Position numbers and translations under genes: made by a program
From: Paragordius varius
Taxonomy: Eukaryota > Nematomorpha
Reading direction: 5' to 3'
NCBI GenBank assembly: GCA_964247055.1
Contig: OZ176055.1
Span: forward strand, 3,720,001 to 3,784,000
Length of the DNA: 64,000 nt
Notes under the pieces: model-generated
Told to the model about the DNA's origin: nothing
The model's input: the letters and a program-made list of their open reading frames with translations, nothing else
Databases searched by the model: none
Shown: piece after piece, positions 1 through 9,513 of the stretch
Position numbering within the stretch: the stretch's first letter is position 1
Layout of the letters: every line of letters begins with the position of its first letter

Positions 1-113
1 ATTAAAGATGGTAACTGGAAATTTTTTAGATAAAAAATGACTAAAGTGTTAAAGCAATTTTGAATTCTTCCTCGGGTAACTATTTTATTTTGGATTTCGT
101 AATAAGGGCGCGC
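1..113. other. Unassigned AT-rich flank
   Basis: I see no gene, RNA or repeat end here. It lies just outside the left end of a possible hAT-like element. Confidence 0.5.
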
Positions 114-1624
114 TAATGTGACAAGATATGCTGTTTTTCGCAGTACAGTACTGGGTTTTCAGAAAAAAACTGCTCCTGTACTGCGTCCACTTTTGTACTG
201 CTTTTTGAAATTAAAAAAATATATTTTTTATGATTAGATATTAATTGCCTTTTATTTATTCAAAAAAAATATTTCATAATTTAATATAGTACCTCTGTAA
301 AATAACCCAATAATTTGTAAAGAAATGGTTCATTTTTAGGTAAAAAAACTAAGATTGCCCTGTTTTTAATTGGTTAATATTTTTTCTGCTAGAAATACAC
401 ATATAATTGATATTTAAATCGGTAAAACCTCTTATGATTGCAGCCTTTCCCGCTAGGCGAAACTAAATCTCGCACCGTAATAATTAGGCTAATGGCTCTT
501 TTACTCAAGGCTTTCGCAAAAAGATGTGCCTCAAAATTTAATAACAACATTAATTTATGATATTTTCATAAATGTTGGATCAAGTTTAGAAAGTTCATTT
601 TTTTGTTATAATAATATCAAACGGAAAATTATGTAAAAAATTATATTTCCATAACATATTATTTAAAATTTATTATATATTACATATGATTTCGAAATAA
701 CCTGTTTTCGTATTAAAAAATTAGGAGATTTTTACGTTTTCTATACTCATTAGGTAAGGGGTATGATATTTCTTAAATTTTTTCCTAAAATATAATTATT
801 TTTTTCTCATTTTTTTCCATAAACAAATTTGAGATATGTTGCAGCGTACTTCTAACGGTTTTGAAGCATGATAGACACGGTATAACGCTTTAAGATATAA
901 TAACCCTTTTTCTAAAATAATGTTGAACATTACTATAGTTTAGTATTTTAATTTAATGGTTTGTTTGCTTGCAAATTTTGGTGAATTTATTTGAAAAAAC
1001 AATAATTTAGAGTGAGAAAAAGGTACAGCATTATCGAATATATATATAAAATGTTATAACATGTCAACCCATTATATGGTTTCCTTCATGCTAAAAATAG
1101 TATATAGTACGCATCAACAAAATTTTGTTAAAAAATTAAATTTTTTGCATTTATTTAAGAATTATGATATCAAAATTTAGCATATATTTAGAATTATTGA
1201 ATGTCGGAATTTTTGTGTTTTCTTTAAGAGAACAGTCCATTAAGGTCAAAAAATTTGGGACTTTTAGAGCCACATCTAACAATTTAAAATTTTTACAAAT
1301 ATTGTTTTTCCTTTTATATGCAGTTTATAGTAGATTTTAGTGATATTTTTTGAAAAAAAGCATTTAGTATTTGAAAAAAATTGCCCACCTTTTGCAATTT
1401 TATACGGAGTACCTACCATAAAAGTGTAAATAATTCTTTAATAACTCATAAAGGTTGAAACCAAAAGCACCATAATAATCCTGATATTTTCCTATCAGAA
1501 TATATATTTTTCATCAGGATATTTTTTGTGGAAACTGTGTAATATACCACACCAATGGTGAGAAACGGGCAATGTATATTTTAATTTTGTACTGCGTCAA
1601 AGTTTAAAATATCTGGTCACATTA
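114..1624. mobile_element. Possible non-autonomous hAT-like element, 1.5 kb
   Basis: The ends are short imperfect inverted repeats: TAATGTGACAAGATAT at the left, and at the right the reverse complement of TAATGTGACCAGATAT. They resemble the right end of the hAT transposon at 60025-63217 (TAAGGTGACCAGAT). No transposase is seen inside, and no matching 8-bp target duplication is found, so the outer limits are tentative. The part at about 1080-1560 resembles, in inverted orientation, the repeat at 33030-33887, including the stretch around TATCAGGATT/AATCCTGATA. Confidence 0.4.
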
Positions 1625-1659
1625 CCCTAGGGATGCCCCTATTTAGGAACGACATTAAT

Positions 1660-3850
1660 ATATATCTTGTCGATTTCATTTTTAAATTACTTACTAGCGT
1701 GAATCCTTGTATAAGGGTTTCTGCTCTCGAGGAACTTAATGTTTAGGCTAGCTTTCGATTCAAGGGCAAATATTTGTTTGGTTATAAGAACTCTCGTGTC
1801 TTAAATCAGTTATAGATGCCAAATGGACTAGTGCGAGAATGGCGCCTTAATCTGAAATTTTTTGGTCTTTTGATGATTCTTTTCAATCAAACATTCCGAG
1901 TTTTCTGATATCCCTCAAGACAATCGCTCAGCTGTTGTTTCTAACCTCAATTCTATTAACAAAAAGTTAAAGGATACTGAGCTACATCATTTTGCTTTGC
2001 AGGGTCGGGTGATGGAGTGCGTTGCTGATGATAAAGTCAATCACCACTTACAGTAATTGTTATTTTTTAATATCAAGAATTTTTTTTAATCTGTGTGGCA
2101 TTTTTTTATCCTTTGAAAAGTTGTTTTACAAGCATATAAAAAATAACACTTACATATATATTTAAATGTACATACATGTCCCTTTTCAGACATATATGAG
2201 AGATACATTAACGCAATATGTTCCCCTTCTCGCTACATATCTTATTAGATAAATGGTAACATTGCATATGGATGTGCCTACTTCGATAAAAAATTAGGTT
2301 TGATATATCATTTTTTTATAAAATTAGGTATTAATTAGTATGTTATGTGTTCTGCATACTTTGATTATTAATTTATAAGTTTGATATATTATTTTTTGTA
2401 AATATTAAGTTTTTATCAATTTAATATAGATGTAAGTTTGCCATCTACATTAGATTCAAACTATGGGAACACATTGATTCAGACTCCAGAGATTAAAAAA
2501 AGTCAGGAAAGATGCCATTTCAATGTGGAAGAATTGATTTAACTCAAATTCTTGAAAATTTTCAGCGCATTCATTTTCTTAAGTATTATGAGCACACCGA
2601 AAAAATTGTCAAAAATATTTGCTAAAATAAATTACCACTTATAAAATAATTATAAATGATATTATTTTACCATTTTTCGTCGACATTTCTTAGTTTAACT
2701 AATTTTAGGTGATATTAAATAATTTTTTAGGTTTTATATATATTTTTTTTTATAAAAAATTAAGTTTTTATCAATTAATTAAAAAATATTTCAGAAAATC
2801 ATAACTGATATCAAATAAGACTATAAAAAAATATATTTGAAATTAACATATAAATCGCTTATGTGCGTAATAAAACTTGTTTATACAAATTTAAATAATG
2901 ATTTGATTTTGCTGACTTTTTTTGAAAACATTATATCACCTAAAGTATGCAGAACACATAACATACTGATTAATACCTAATTTTATAAAAAAATGATATA
3001 TATAAAACCTAATTTTTTATCGAAGTAGGCACAACCATATGCAATGTTACCATTTCTCTAATAAGAAATGTAGCGAGAAGGGGAACATATTGCAATGTTA
3101 ATGTATCTCTCATATATGTGTACCGAAAAGGGACATGTATGTACATTTAAATATATATGTAAATGTTATTTTTTATATGCTTGTAAAACAACTTTTAAAA
3201 GGATAAAAAAATGCCACACAGATTAAAAAAAAAATTCTTGATATTAAAAAATAACAATTATTGTACATTACAATAATATGGACGATTTAAAGACTTCTAT
3301 TTCCCTACGAGCGCGACTCCATCTCCTACAAACAGATTGTCCCAGGACGTCTGAAAAAAATATGCCTTCGCTGTGGCAAGTCAAATATTAAGCACAAGTT
3401 CCAAATTATTGTTTCAAAGATGATAAACTGAAAGACACAACACATCATAGTGGACCTGATGAATAACCTCCCAGTCCTTAGTAAAAACTCTATTGATTCT
3501 TAGAAACTAAGCCCTGACCTCATTGTAACAATGGCACTGATTGCCTTATCATTGTTCCTATATTACCTTTTAAAAACAGGTGAAATCATTCGAACGGCTT
3601 TAAACAATAAAATAATGTATCAGTTGCAAAAGATCTACATCAAATACTCAAGTTATCCCTATTGTTGTAGGTCTTGGTACGCAAAAAACAACTTCCTTTG
3701 ACAAACTCAAGTTTTATTACCCTGCGCATCTCAAGAAATCACTTCTCACCAATACAATCAAATCTTGTGACATGTACCATATGTTTATGGGCGGTCGAAA
3801 TTCTCTCATAGACAACAAACCGAAACCCACTGCATTTATTTTATTTTTAT
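1660..3850 (+). pseudogene. Diverged RLE non-LTR retrotransposon, 3' part, interrupted
   Basis: Conceptual translation, with breaks, gives the C-terminal half of an R2-like protein. DAKWTSARMAP (about 1815-1850) matches VWTKARMAS of the intact element. GRVMECV (about 2005) matches GKVMQCV. LRARLHLLQT followed by a Cys-rich CLRCGKS (about 3300-3380) matches KARLNLLPT and CRRCNEP. IVVGLGT and FMGGRN (about 3660-3800) match IVVGALG and FTSGRN. The copy is split by a 1.2-kb TA-flanked inverted-repeat element at 2051-3263. It is far more diverged than the copies downstream, and no U1 sequence is seen at its 3' end, so its target may differ or have decayed. Confidence 0.75.
2051..3263. mobile_element. 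Non-autonomous Tc1/mariner-type element with long inverted repeats
   Basis: The ends are inverted repeats of about 300 bp that begin CAGTAATTGTTATTTT on the left and CAATAATTGTTATTTT (reverse complement) on the right. Both are bordered by TA, the usual target duplication of Tc1/mariner elements. Inside the repeats, blocks such as TGTGTGGCATTTTTTTAT and GCATATGGATGTGCC recur in reverse at 3180-3230 and 3025-3050. No transposase reading frame is seen in the 580-bp centre. It is inserted into the diverged RLE element at the equivalent of the region between HHFL and the RARL motif. Confidence 0.8.
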
Positions 3851-5100
3851 ATGCACATTTCTTCATAATTTCTGAATTATTATATATTAAAAAAATTATA
3901 TTATTTGTGTAGGCATACTTTGCTAGTTTTCATATATAGCCAGATATAAAGCAAAGGGAATCAATTGATCTATAGTTATTTTTTAGCTTTTTACTGCTAT
4001 TAGCCAATAATATTCTTTAGTTTAAAATATATCCATAATATCCCCTTGTTTAATTAATGTAAAAATTAATCATGATTGAATACAGTTAACATGTATGATA
4101 TACATTTTTAATCATACCAAATTAAATTGTGGAGTTAAAATACATGTTTGCAATGAAATATTATGTTTTGATATAACAAGTTTCATTAGAAAATAACATA
4201 AATTTAATCAATTAAAAATCCTTGTTTTGTTTCCATTATTGTTTTATCCAGTAGTGTATGTTAAAAATTGTTGATAAAATACAGGCATAAAACAATGTTA
4301 TTTCATAAAAGAATAACAAAAATGTTTTTCTATGGATATGTGTACACACACTACATATATATGCTACTGTAAAGTCTTAAAACATACGGGAAAATCGTTT
4401 GATTTCAACCATCTATTGGTTGTTACCATAAGCCATTGTAAATATTTAAACCCCTTTTAATATATTTTTATCCAGTAGCGTAGAGTATAAGAATGCATGT
4501 CCATAATTTAATAAACAAAATATATGGTAAAACATAGAAAAAAATTGTTCGGTTTAAATCATTGTTTGTTACCATACGTTACTTATCAAGGAACTTATTT
4601 TACGGCATCCACATCATTTTATTTACCAACCTATAAGTAAATATTAATTATGGCTAACTTGCAAACAACGCCTATGTCTTTTCCCTAAACACTTTTATAA
4701 TAATTAATATAGAAAATATATGCTAAAAGACATATAATTTTAATCTCCCTTTAGGCCTAATTTACAGTCCATCCCTGTGATATTATTATAATATAAAAAA
4801 GCTAATTAAGTATATCCATCCTTACAATTTTTAACCAATCCATTTACGGAAAGACATGATATGTTGTTAAATATGATAGATTGTATATACATATTGATTC
4901 TAAGTATATATGCGCCCCCTATAGTTATATTATCCGATAAAAAACAGATATGTATATAATGATTAATAAATTGAGTGTAATTACATAAAAATATCTTTAT
5001 GATAGGAAAATTTTGGACATATATAACACCGTAATTAATTAAATATTGAAAGATTTTATAATTGGCCACTAGTGTGAGAATAAAAAATGAATTAATATAA
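3851..5100. other. AT-rich intergenic region with a MITE fragment
   Basis: No supported gene. About 3912-4020 carries GCATACTTTGCTAG, GCCAGATA, AAGCAAAGGGAAT and ATTAGCCAATAATA, the core of the small MITE family found in introns at 38616, 39275 and 41450; it looks truncated. The minus-strand ORF at 4806-5150 has no recognisable family features and overlaps the U1 5' end, so I do not call it. Confidence 0.5.
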
Positions 5101-5121
5101 AGCTGCGGTATTCCTACAAAA
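5060..5121 (+). promoter_or_regulatory. Presumed U1 snRNA promoter region
   Basis: This is the DNA directly upstream of U1 nucleotide 1 and the only place in the window where a U1 5' end is seen. snRNA promoters carry a proximal sequence element about 50-60 bases upstream; that position holds an AT-rich stretch I cannot match to a consensus. A TATA-like ATTAATATAAAG sits about 20-30 bases upstream of the start. The assignment rests on position only. Confidence 0.35.
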
Positions 5122-5139
5122 ATACTTACCTGGCGCGGA
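5122..5139 (+). ncRNA. U1 snRNA gene, 5' end (split by the LINE)
   Basis: ATACTTACCTGGCGCGG is the canonical U1 5' end: ACTTACCTG is the stretch that pairs with 5' splice sites, and fly U1 continues with GGCG. Sequence identity is lost at about base 17-18, where U1 would enter the 5' strand of stem-loop I. The remainder of U1 resumes after the retrotransposon at 9245. The gene is interrupted and cannot give a normal U1. The exact junction base is uncertain by 2-3 bases because no intact U1 copy is available in the window. Confidence 0.93.
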
Positions 5140-8100
5140 GCTCTGCCCAAATTTTATTTGATTTTCTGCCTCGCTTTTCAACTTTTTTTACCTTTTTTTG
5201 TTTAACCCTACACATTTCCTCTCAATCCAACTATTTAATCTCTTACAATTTTTTTAACATAATCCAAATTTATTTACCTATATTATGCCAAATGATCATT
5301 CGTCAGATGAGGAGGATAGCCTCAAACTGATAATTGATGAGGAACACTTCCCAAGATTACCCTTTAAGGCGTCTGAATCAACAGCAACCTCCACTCACAC
5401 ACATCACGATATTGGTCTACCACACGAAATTAGCCAACCAGAATCCATTAAAACACCCCATTCCCTAACACATAATCTATCCACAATATATTATAGTTCG
5501 ACGATCAACACAATAGCGGGATCTATGCCACCTACAATCTACACTACCTCAACTACTACGACTAGACCCGGTTTTGAAGCCGCTGCAATGTTCTTTGACG
5601 ATCAACCTTGCGATGACCACTCCTCCTCCGCACTACAGAACATAACCAACATACGTGCCAACAAACGCAAGGCCACGATAGACACATACAATACTAAAAT
5701 TAACAAAACTAATACGTCCATACTAGCTAACAACCCTTTAATGTTATTAAATCAACCTACACTAGATGACAACACCCTCACGTTTTATTTCCCAGTGCCA
5801 AATCATTTCAACTGCCCGCTAGTAACTTGCAAAGAAATATACCGAGGCAGATATTGGACGGCTCAAAAAAGATCGCTACTTCATCACTTAGCCAGAAAAC
5901 ATAATCTATTTCCAAGAATTATAAACCGCTGTTCCCCATGTAACATAATAATAGGAAGCTCTCCAAGCGATCACATTAGATACTGTGAAAACTGGCGAGC
6001 AAATCCACCAATGATTGAGTTCCCGTTTAAATGTCAGATATGTCAAATGTCCTTCCCCAAGAAATCAAACCTAACAGCCCACATGAGACTGCACGCAATC
6101 AAAACAAACCCTATTCCTAAAAAAGTGTCATACTACGACCTAAACTTCGACCCAACCATCAAACAACCGTTACAATTAAACCCGCCTCTTTCAAGCGTAA
6201 CTGTTATCCCCACCTCTGAAACCCAACTCACACAAGACGCATCCTTAGCTCTCCACCCTGACGTCCCTACCAGCAACAGATTCTCGGCACTCGTCAATCT
6301 TAACGACTTTGAAAATTCTCTAGATTATAATAATAATAATGTGACAAAACCAATAAAGTCCCAACAATCTAACAAGAACAACAACACTAATTCTAATACA
6401 CAAACAAATTATCCCCCATCACTGGACCAGCCGATCCCCAACAACAGGAGCTTACTAAAACTTGACTCCAACGCACTAATACAAAAAATCTGCGAAATTC
6501 ATAACACCCCAGATGAATGGAATAATTTTGAAACAATCTTAGCCGAAATAACGATACCATGTCCAGACCCTTCATCACATCCCCGCGGAGATATTCCCCG
6601 CAAACCTAACTACATACAGAACGTCTATAAGTTTAACCGCAAGAAAGCCATCCGACTAATCGTAGAAGGACCCCCCAAATACTGCAATATCGACAGTGAA
6701 ACGATTGAAAATTATTACATAAACAAAATTGGTAACACTCCGCCACTGGTTTTAGAACCAGTCACATTTGAGGGAGAAGAATTATTCGAGCTAGAGCCAT
6801 TTTCTCATTGTGAAATAAAAAAGAAATTATACAAGATGAATAACTCGTCCCCTGGTAATGATGGTATCACTTACAACACGTGGAAAAGATTAGACCCACA
6901 CTGCCTCCTCCTGGAGAAAATTTTCAACACGTGCATCAAATTTGGCAAGATCCCCTCGCATTGGAAAACCACAAAATCTATTCTAATCCCAAAGAAAAAT
7001 TCTGACCTTTCTATTATCAAAAACTGGCGTCCAATAGCCTTGTGCAACACAATATATAAAATATTTACGGCATTATTATCGGATAGAATCAATAATTACG
7101 CAAAACTTAACAACATATTTGACCCAGCACAGAAAGGTTTTATGCCATACGACGGATGCCTAGAACATAACTTCACAATCAGTTCCCGCATAAGGCATAG
7201 TAAAACACATAAAACACCTCTATTTATAACATGGCTGGACATCTCGGCCGCCTTTGATTCTGTTCCTCACAAATGTATTTCCGACTGCCTCCAGAAAATT
7301 GGCCTTAGTAGTAGTTTTACCAACCTTATCAGCGATATCTATAAAAACGCTGCTACCTCTTTCATGACTGGCAATGGTCACACCAAGCTAATAAATTTCA
7401 ACTCTGGCATCAAACAAGGGTGCCCACTATCCGGCACCCTGTTCAACCTCGTCATCAATGACACCCTGAAGTTCCTTAGATTAGACGGCCACGATGCGTT
7501 AGCATACGCTGACGACATATGCCTGATATCGATAGAACACCACAATCACCAACGCGCCATAAATTCAGTACAACAGTCACTGAGCAAGATTGGACTTCTT
7601 CTTAACCCACAAAAGTGTAATTCGCTCATCAGCCACAGCGATCAGACCCCATTCATAATAGACAGCTTGCCAATCAACATAATAAATGAAGCCGACACAA
7701 TCAATTTCCTTGGCAACCCAGTCGGCCTCCACTTTTACAAACAAATCCCTAACTGCGAATTAGTCGATAAAATCCAACAATCCAGTCTGAATCCCGCTCA
7801 AAAACTTGACGCAATAAAAACATTTTTCTACCCTACCCTTACACACATGCTCAGGCATAACCAGCTTAATTATAATATTAGCAACACAATCGATTACAAA
7901 ATATGTAAAGCAGTAAAACAAATCCTCGCAATCCCAAAAAGTGCGGCCAATAGTTACCTATTTGGTTCTCGCAGCAAAGGAGCATTAGGGCTTCCATTAA
8001 CAAAAGATGACATGAACATCTTCCGGATTGACTCGGCCTTCAAATTACTAACCAGCAACGACGAAGTGGTCCGGAACACCGCTGTTCATGAACTAAGTAA

Positions 8101-9244
8101 AACCGCAGGTAAGAGATTCAAACTCAACTCTCCGTCACATAGCGAGCTTGCTTCATTTCTATCAGGGGACAACCCACCCGACTCCATCAACAGAAACAAT
8201 GGGTTCGACAATGTATGGACCAAAGCCCGAATGGCTTCCAGAAGCCTCAAGGTCAGTTGGTCACTCGACCCAACGCCCTCAGTAGCGTTTAACAACATTA
8301 CAATCGATATAAAGAATCGACACAATGTAGTATCGCTCCTGCGCAAGTGGAAAAGAGATCATATCGACCGTGATCTTGAACACACGGCCTCGCAAGGAAA
8401 GGTGATGCAGTGTGTCGCACAACACAAAGCATCACATTTCTTCCTATACAACTTCCGAAACCTAAGATACAGGGACTGGAAGTTCATACACAAAGCAAGG
8501 CTTAACCTCCTACCCACAAAAAGCCAAAGGTTTGCCAATTCATATGATCGAAACTGCCGGAGATGCAACGAGCCCAACGAATCCACAGGCCATATTCTTG
8601 GGTTCTGTGCCAACAGCAGCCGCTTAATTAACTTGCGGCACGATAATATAGTACGTCACATCAAAGAAAACCTCCCATCCAATGCACGACTCATAGCCGA
8701 AAATCAAGCACTGGACTCGTCAAGACTTCGACCCGACCTTGTAGTGGCAGTTGGCAACAAGTGCATCATCATCGATCCAACTGTTACCTACGAGAACGGG
8801 CCTAACGCCCTAGACGAAGCACACAATATTAAGATAGAGAAGTATCGTCACCTCACAGTCTCACTTTCCGGCCAATTTGACGAGGTGTACATCATCCCAA
8901 TCGTCGTGGGCGCACTTGGGTCATGGCATTACAAAAATGAACGACTATTTGAAAATATAAACATGAAAAATAAGTCCGAGATGAGAAAGGATATAGTTAT
9001 CGACACTATTAAATTCTCCTCTGACATATTCTTTGAATTCACTAGTGGGAGAAACTATATCCCCTCTCTCTCGGAGACACCTACCTCCAACTTCATCCGG
9101 TCCAACAGCGAACCCGAAACACAATAATTGTCAATATTCCTATTTCTATATTTAATTCTAATGTGATCCTATATTTATATTTTTTTCAGCATTGTTTTTC
9201 TATATCCATTACATATATTTTTTTTACTAAAATAAATAAATACC
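5140..9244 (+). mobile_element. R2-like RLE LINE inserted in U1 snRNA gene, apparently intact (copy 1)
   Basis: About 4.1 kb: a 145-base 5' UTR, one 1280-codon ORF (5285-9127), a 117-base AT-rich 3' UTR ending AATAAATACC, then U1. The left flank is U1 nucleotides 1 to about 18 and the right flank is U1 from stem-loop I onward. The element is therefore inserted in sense orientation within the 5' strand of stem-loop I, possibly with loss of a few U1 bases. The uninterrupted ORF and the clean U1 halves indicate a recent insertion. No poly(A) tail of LINE-1 type is seen, only A/T-rich sequence, as in many RLE elements. Confidence 0.92.
5285..9127 (+). CDS. R2-like retrotransposon protein: zinc fingers, reverse transcriptase, restriction-like endonuclease
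   Basis: A 1280-aa multidomain protein that would bind the target, nick it and reverse-transcribe its own RNA there (target-primed reverse transcription). Residues 177-206 form a C2H2 finger (CPLVTC...H...H), 216-234 a C2HC finger (RCSPC...DH...C) and 250-270 a C2H2 finger (CQIC...H...H). This CCHH-CCHC-CCHH order is that of the three-finger R2-A type elements. RT motifs run from about 515 (SSPGNDGITY) through NWRPIAL (about 579), WLDISAAFDS (about 650), IKQGCPLSG (about 710) and the catalytic YADD at 741-744. The C-terminal part has a Cys-rich knuckle CRRCNEP...H...C (about 1090-1107) and a PD-D/E-K-type RLE core (RPDLVV, about 1149, then IIDPTVTYE). The acidic, Ser/Thr-rich first 160 residues are unassigned. 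The start is the first ATG of the frame after the U1 junction. Length and domain order fit R2 proteins (about 1100-1300 aa). Confidence 0.95.
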   Translation: MPNDHSSDEEDSLKLIIDEEHFPRLPFKASESTATSTHTHHDIGLPHEISQPESIKTPHSLTHNLSTIYYSSTINTIAGSMPPTIYTTSTTTTRPGFEAAAMFFDDQPCDDHSSSALQNITNIRANKRKATIDTYNTKINKTNTSILANNPLMLLNQPTLDDNTLTFYFPVPNHFNCPLVTCKEIYRGRYWTAQKRSLLHHLARKHNLFPRIINRCSPCNIIIGSSPSDHIRYCENWRANPPMIEFPFKCQICQMSFPKKSNLTAHMRLHAIKTNPIPKKVSYYDLNFDPTIKQPLQLNPPLSSVTVIPTSETQLTQDASLALHPDVPTSNRFSALVNLNDFENSLDYNNNNVTKPIKSQQSNKNNNTNSNTQTNYPPSLDQPIPNNRSLLKLDSNALIQKICEIHNTPDEWNNFETILAEITIPCPDPSSHPRGDIPRKPNYIQNVYKFNRKKAIRLIVEGPPKYCNIDSETIENYYINKIGNTPPLVLEPVTFEGEELFELEPFSHCEIKKKLYKMNNSSPGNDGITYNTWKRLDPHCLLLEKIFNTCIKFGKIPSHWKTTKSILIPKKNSDLSIIKNWRPIALCNTIYKIFTALLSDRINNYAKLNNIFDPAQKGFMPYDGCLEHNFTISSRIRHSKTHKTPLFITWLDISAAFDSVPHKCISDCLQKIGLSSSFTNLISDIYKNAATSFMTGNGHTKLINFNSGIKQGCPLSGTLFNLVINDTLKFLRLDGHDALAYADDICLISIEHHNHQRAINSVQQSLSKIGLLLNPQKCNSLISHSDQTPFIIDSLPINIINEADTINFLGNPVGLHFYKQIPNCELVDKIQQSSLNPAQKLDAIKTFFYPTLTHMLRHNQLNYNISNTIDYKICKAVKQILAIPKSAANSYLFGSRSKGALGLPLTKDDMNIFRIDSAFKLLTSNDEVVRNTAVHELSKTAGKRFKLNSPSHSELASFLSGDNPPDSINRNNGFDNVWTKARMASRSLKVSWSLDPTPSVAFNNITIDIKNRHNVVSLLRKWKRDHIDRDLEHTASQGKVMQCVAQHKASHFFLYNFRNLRYRDWKFIHKARLNLLPTKSQRFANSYDRNCRRCNEPNESTGHILGFCANSSRLINLRHDNIVRHIKENLPSNARLIAENQALDSSRLRPDLVVAVGNKCIIIDPTVTYENGPNALDEAHNIKIEKYRHLTVSLSGQFDEVYIIPIVVGALGSWHYKNERLFENINMKNKSEMRKDIVIDTIKFSSDIFFEFTSGRNYIPSLSETPTSNFIRSNSEPETQ

Positions 9245-9386
9245 AATCGTGATCATGAAGGCGATTGCCCTAGTTTGAGACGTGTCCATTGCACCTCGGC
9301 CACGTTGAAGACTACGATTGCCCCAAATGGGGGCAAGCCGAGCGCATAATTTCTGGTTGCTGGGCTCTGCGTACGCGCAGAAGCCC
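9245..9386 (+). ncRNA. U1 snRNA gene, 3' part after copy 1
   Basis: Continues U1 from stem-loop I to the 3' end. The landmarks appear in order: loop I TGATCATGAAGG (U1-70K site), loop II ATTGCACCTCGG (U1A site), stem-loop III CGATTGCCCCAAATG, Sm site ATAATTTCTGG, and stem-loop IV, a long GC hairpin around TGCGTACGCGCA. Together with 5122-5139 the U1 length is about 160, against about 164 in human and fly. The sequence looks undecayed. Confidence 0.95.
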
Positions 9387-9513
9387 TTATATTTCTAATT
9401 GAAAATATAACTTCTCCATTCATTTCGTCCAAAATCTGGCGTTTAGTTCGGATAATTAACTTTAAAAACCTTCATGATCACGATTTATTTTTTTTCATTA
9501 AAATAAAAATATA
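9387..9513. other. U1 3' flank, inverted 17-bp U1 piece and inverted element tail
   Basis: 9387-9468 is U1 downstream flank, also found after the U1 pieces at 13774 and 16039 (shared GTTTAGTTCGGATAATTAAC). 9469-9485 is CCTTCATGATCACGATT, the exact reverse complement of the first 17 bases of the U1 3' piece. 9486 to about 9513 then reads as the reverse complement of an element 3' tail, before the plus-strand copy 2 begins. The same inverted U1 piece recurs at 13950-13966. Confidence 0.8.

Noticed and set aside
4806-5150. A 114-codon minus-strand ORF over the U1 5' end
   Set aside because: It overlaps U1 on the opposite strand, is made of AT-rich hydrophobic codons and shows no family motif.
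5140-5284. A self-cleaving HDV-like ribozyme in the element 5' UTR, as in R2
   Set aside because: The 5' UTR is AT-rich and I could not fold the nested double-pseudoknot stems by eye; it is too weak to claim.
6393-8613. Several minus-strand ORFs inside the 1280-aa retrotransposon ORF
   Set aside because: They are reading-frame shadows of the real coding sequence.
9245-9485. A 240-bp MITE with AATCGTGATCATGAAGG terminal inverted repeats
   Set aside because: The sequence between is U1 snRNA from stem-loop I to stem-loop IV plus its flank, and the right repeat is an inverted U1 stub at an element junction. The same U1 start occurs without the second repeat at 15956.
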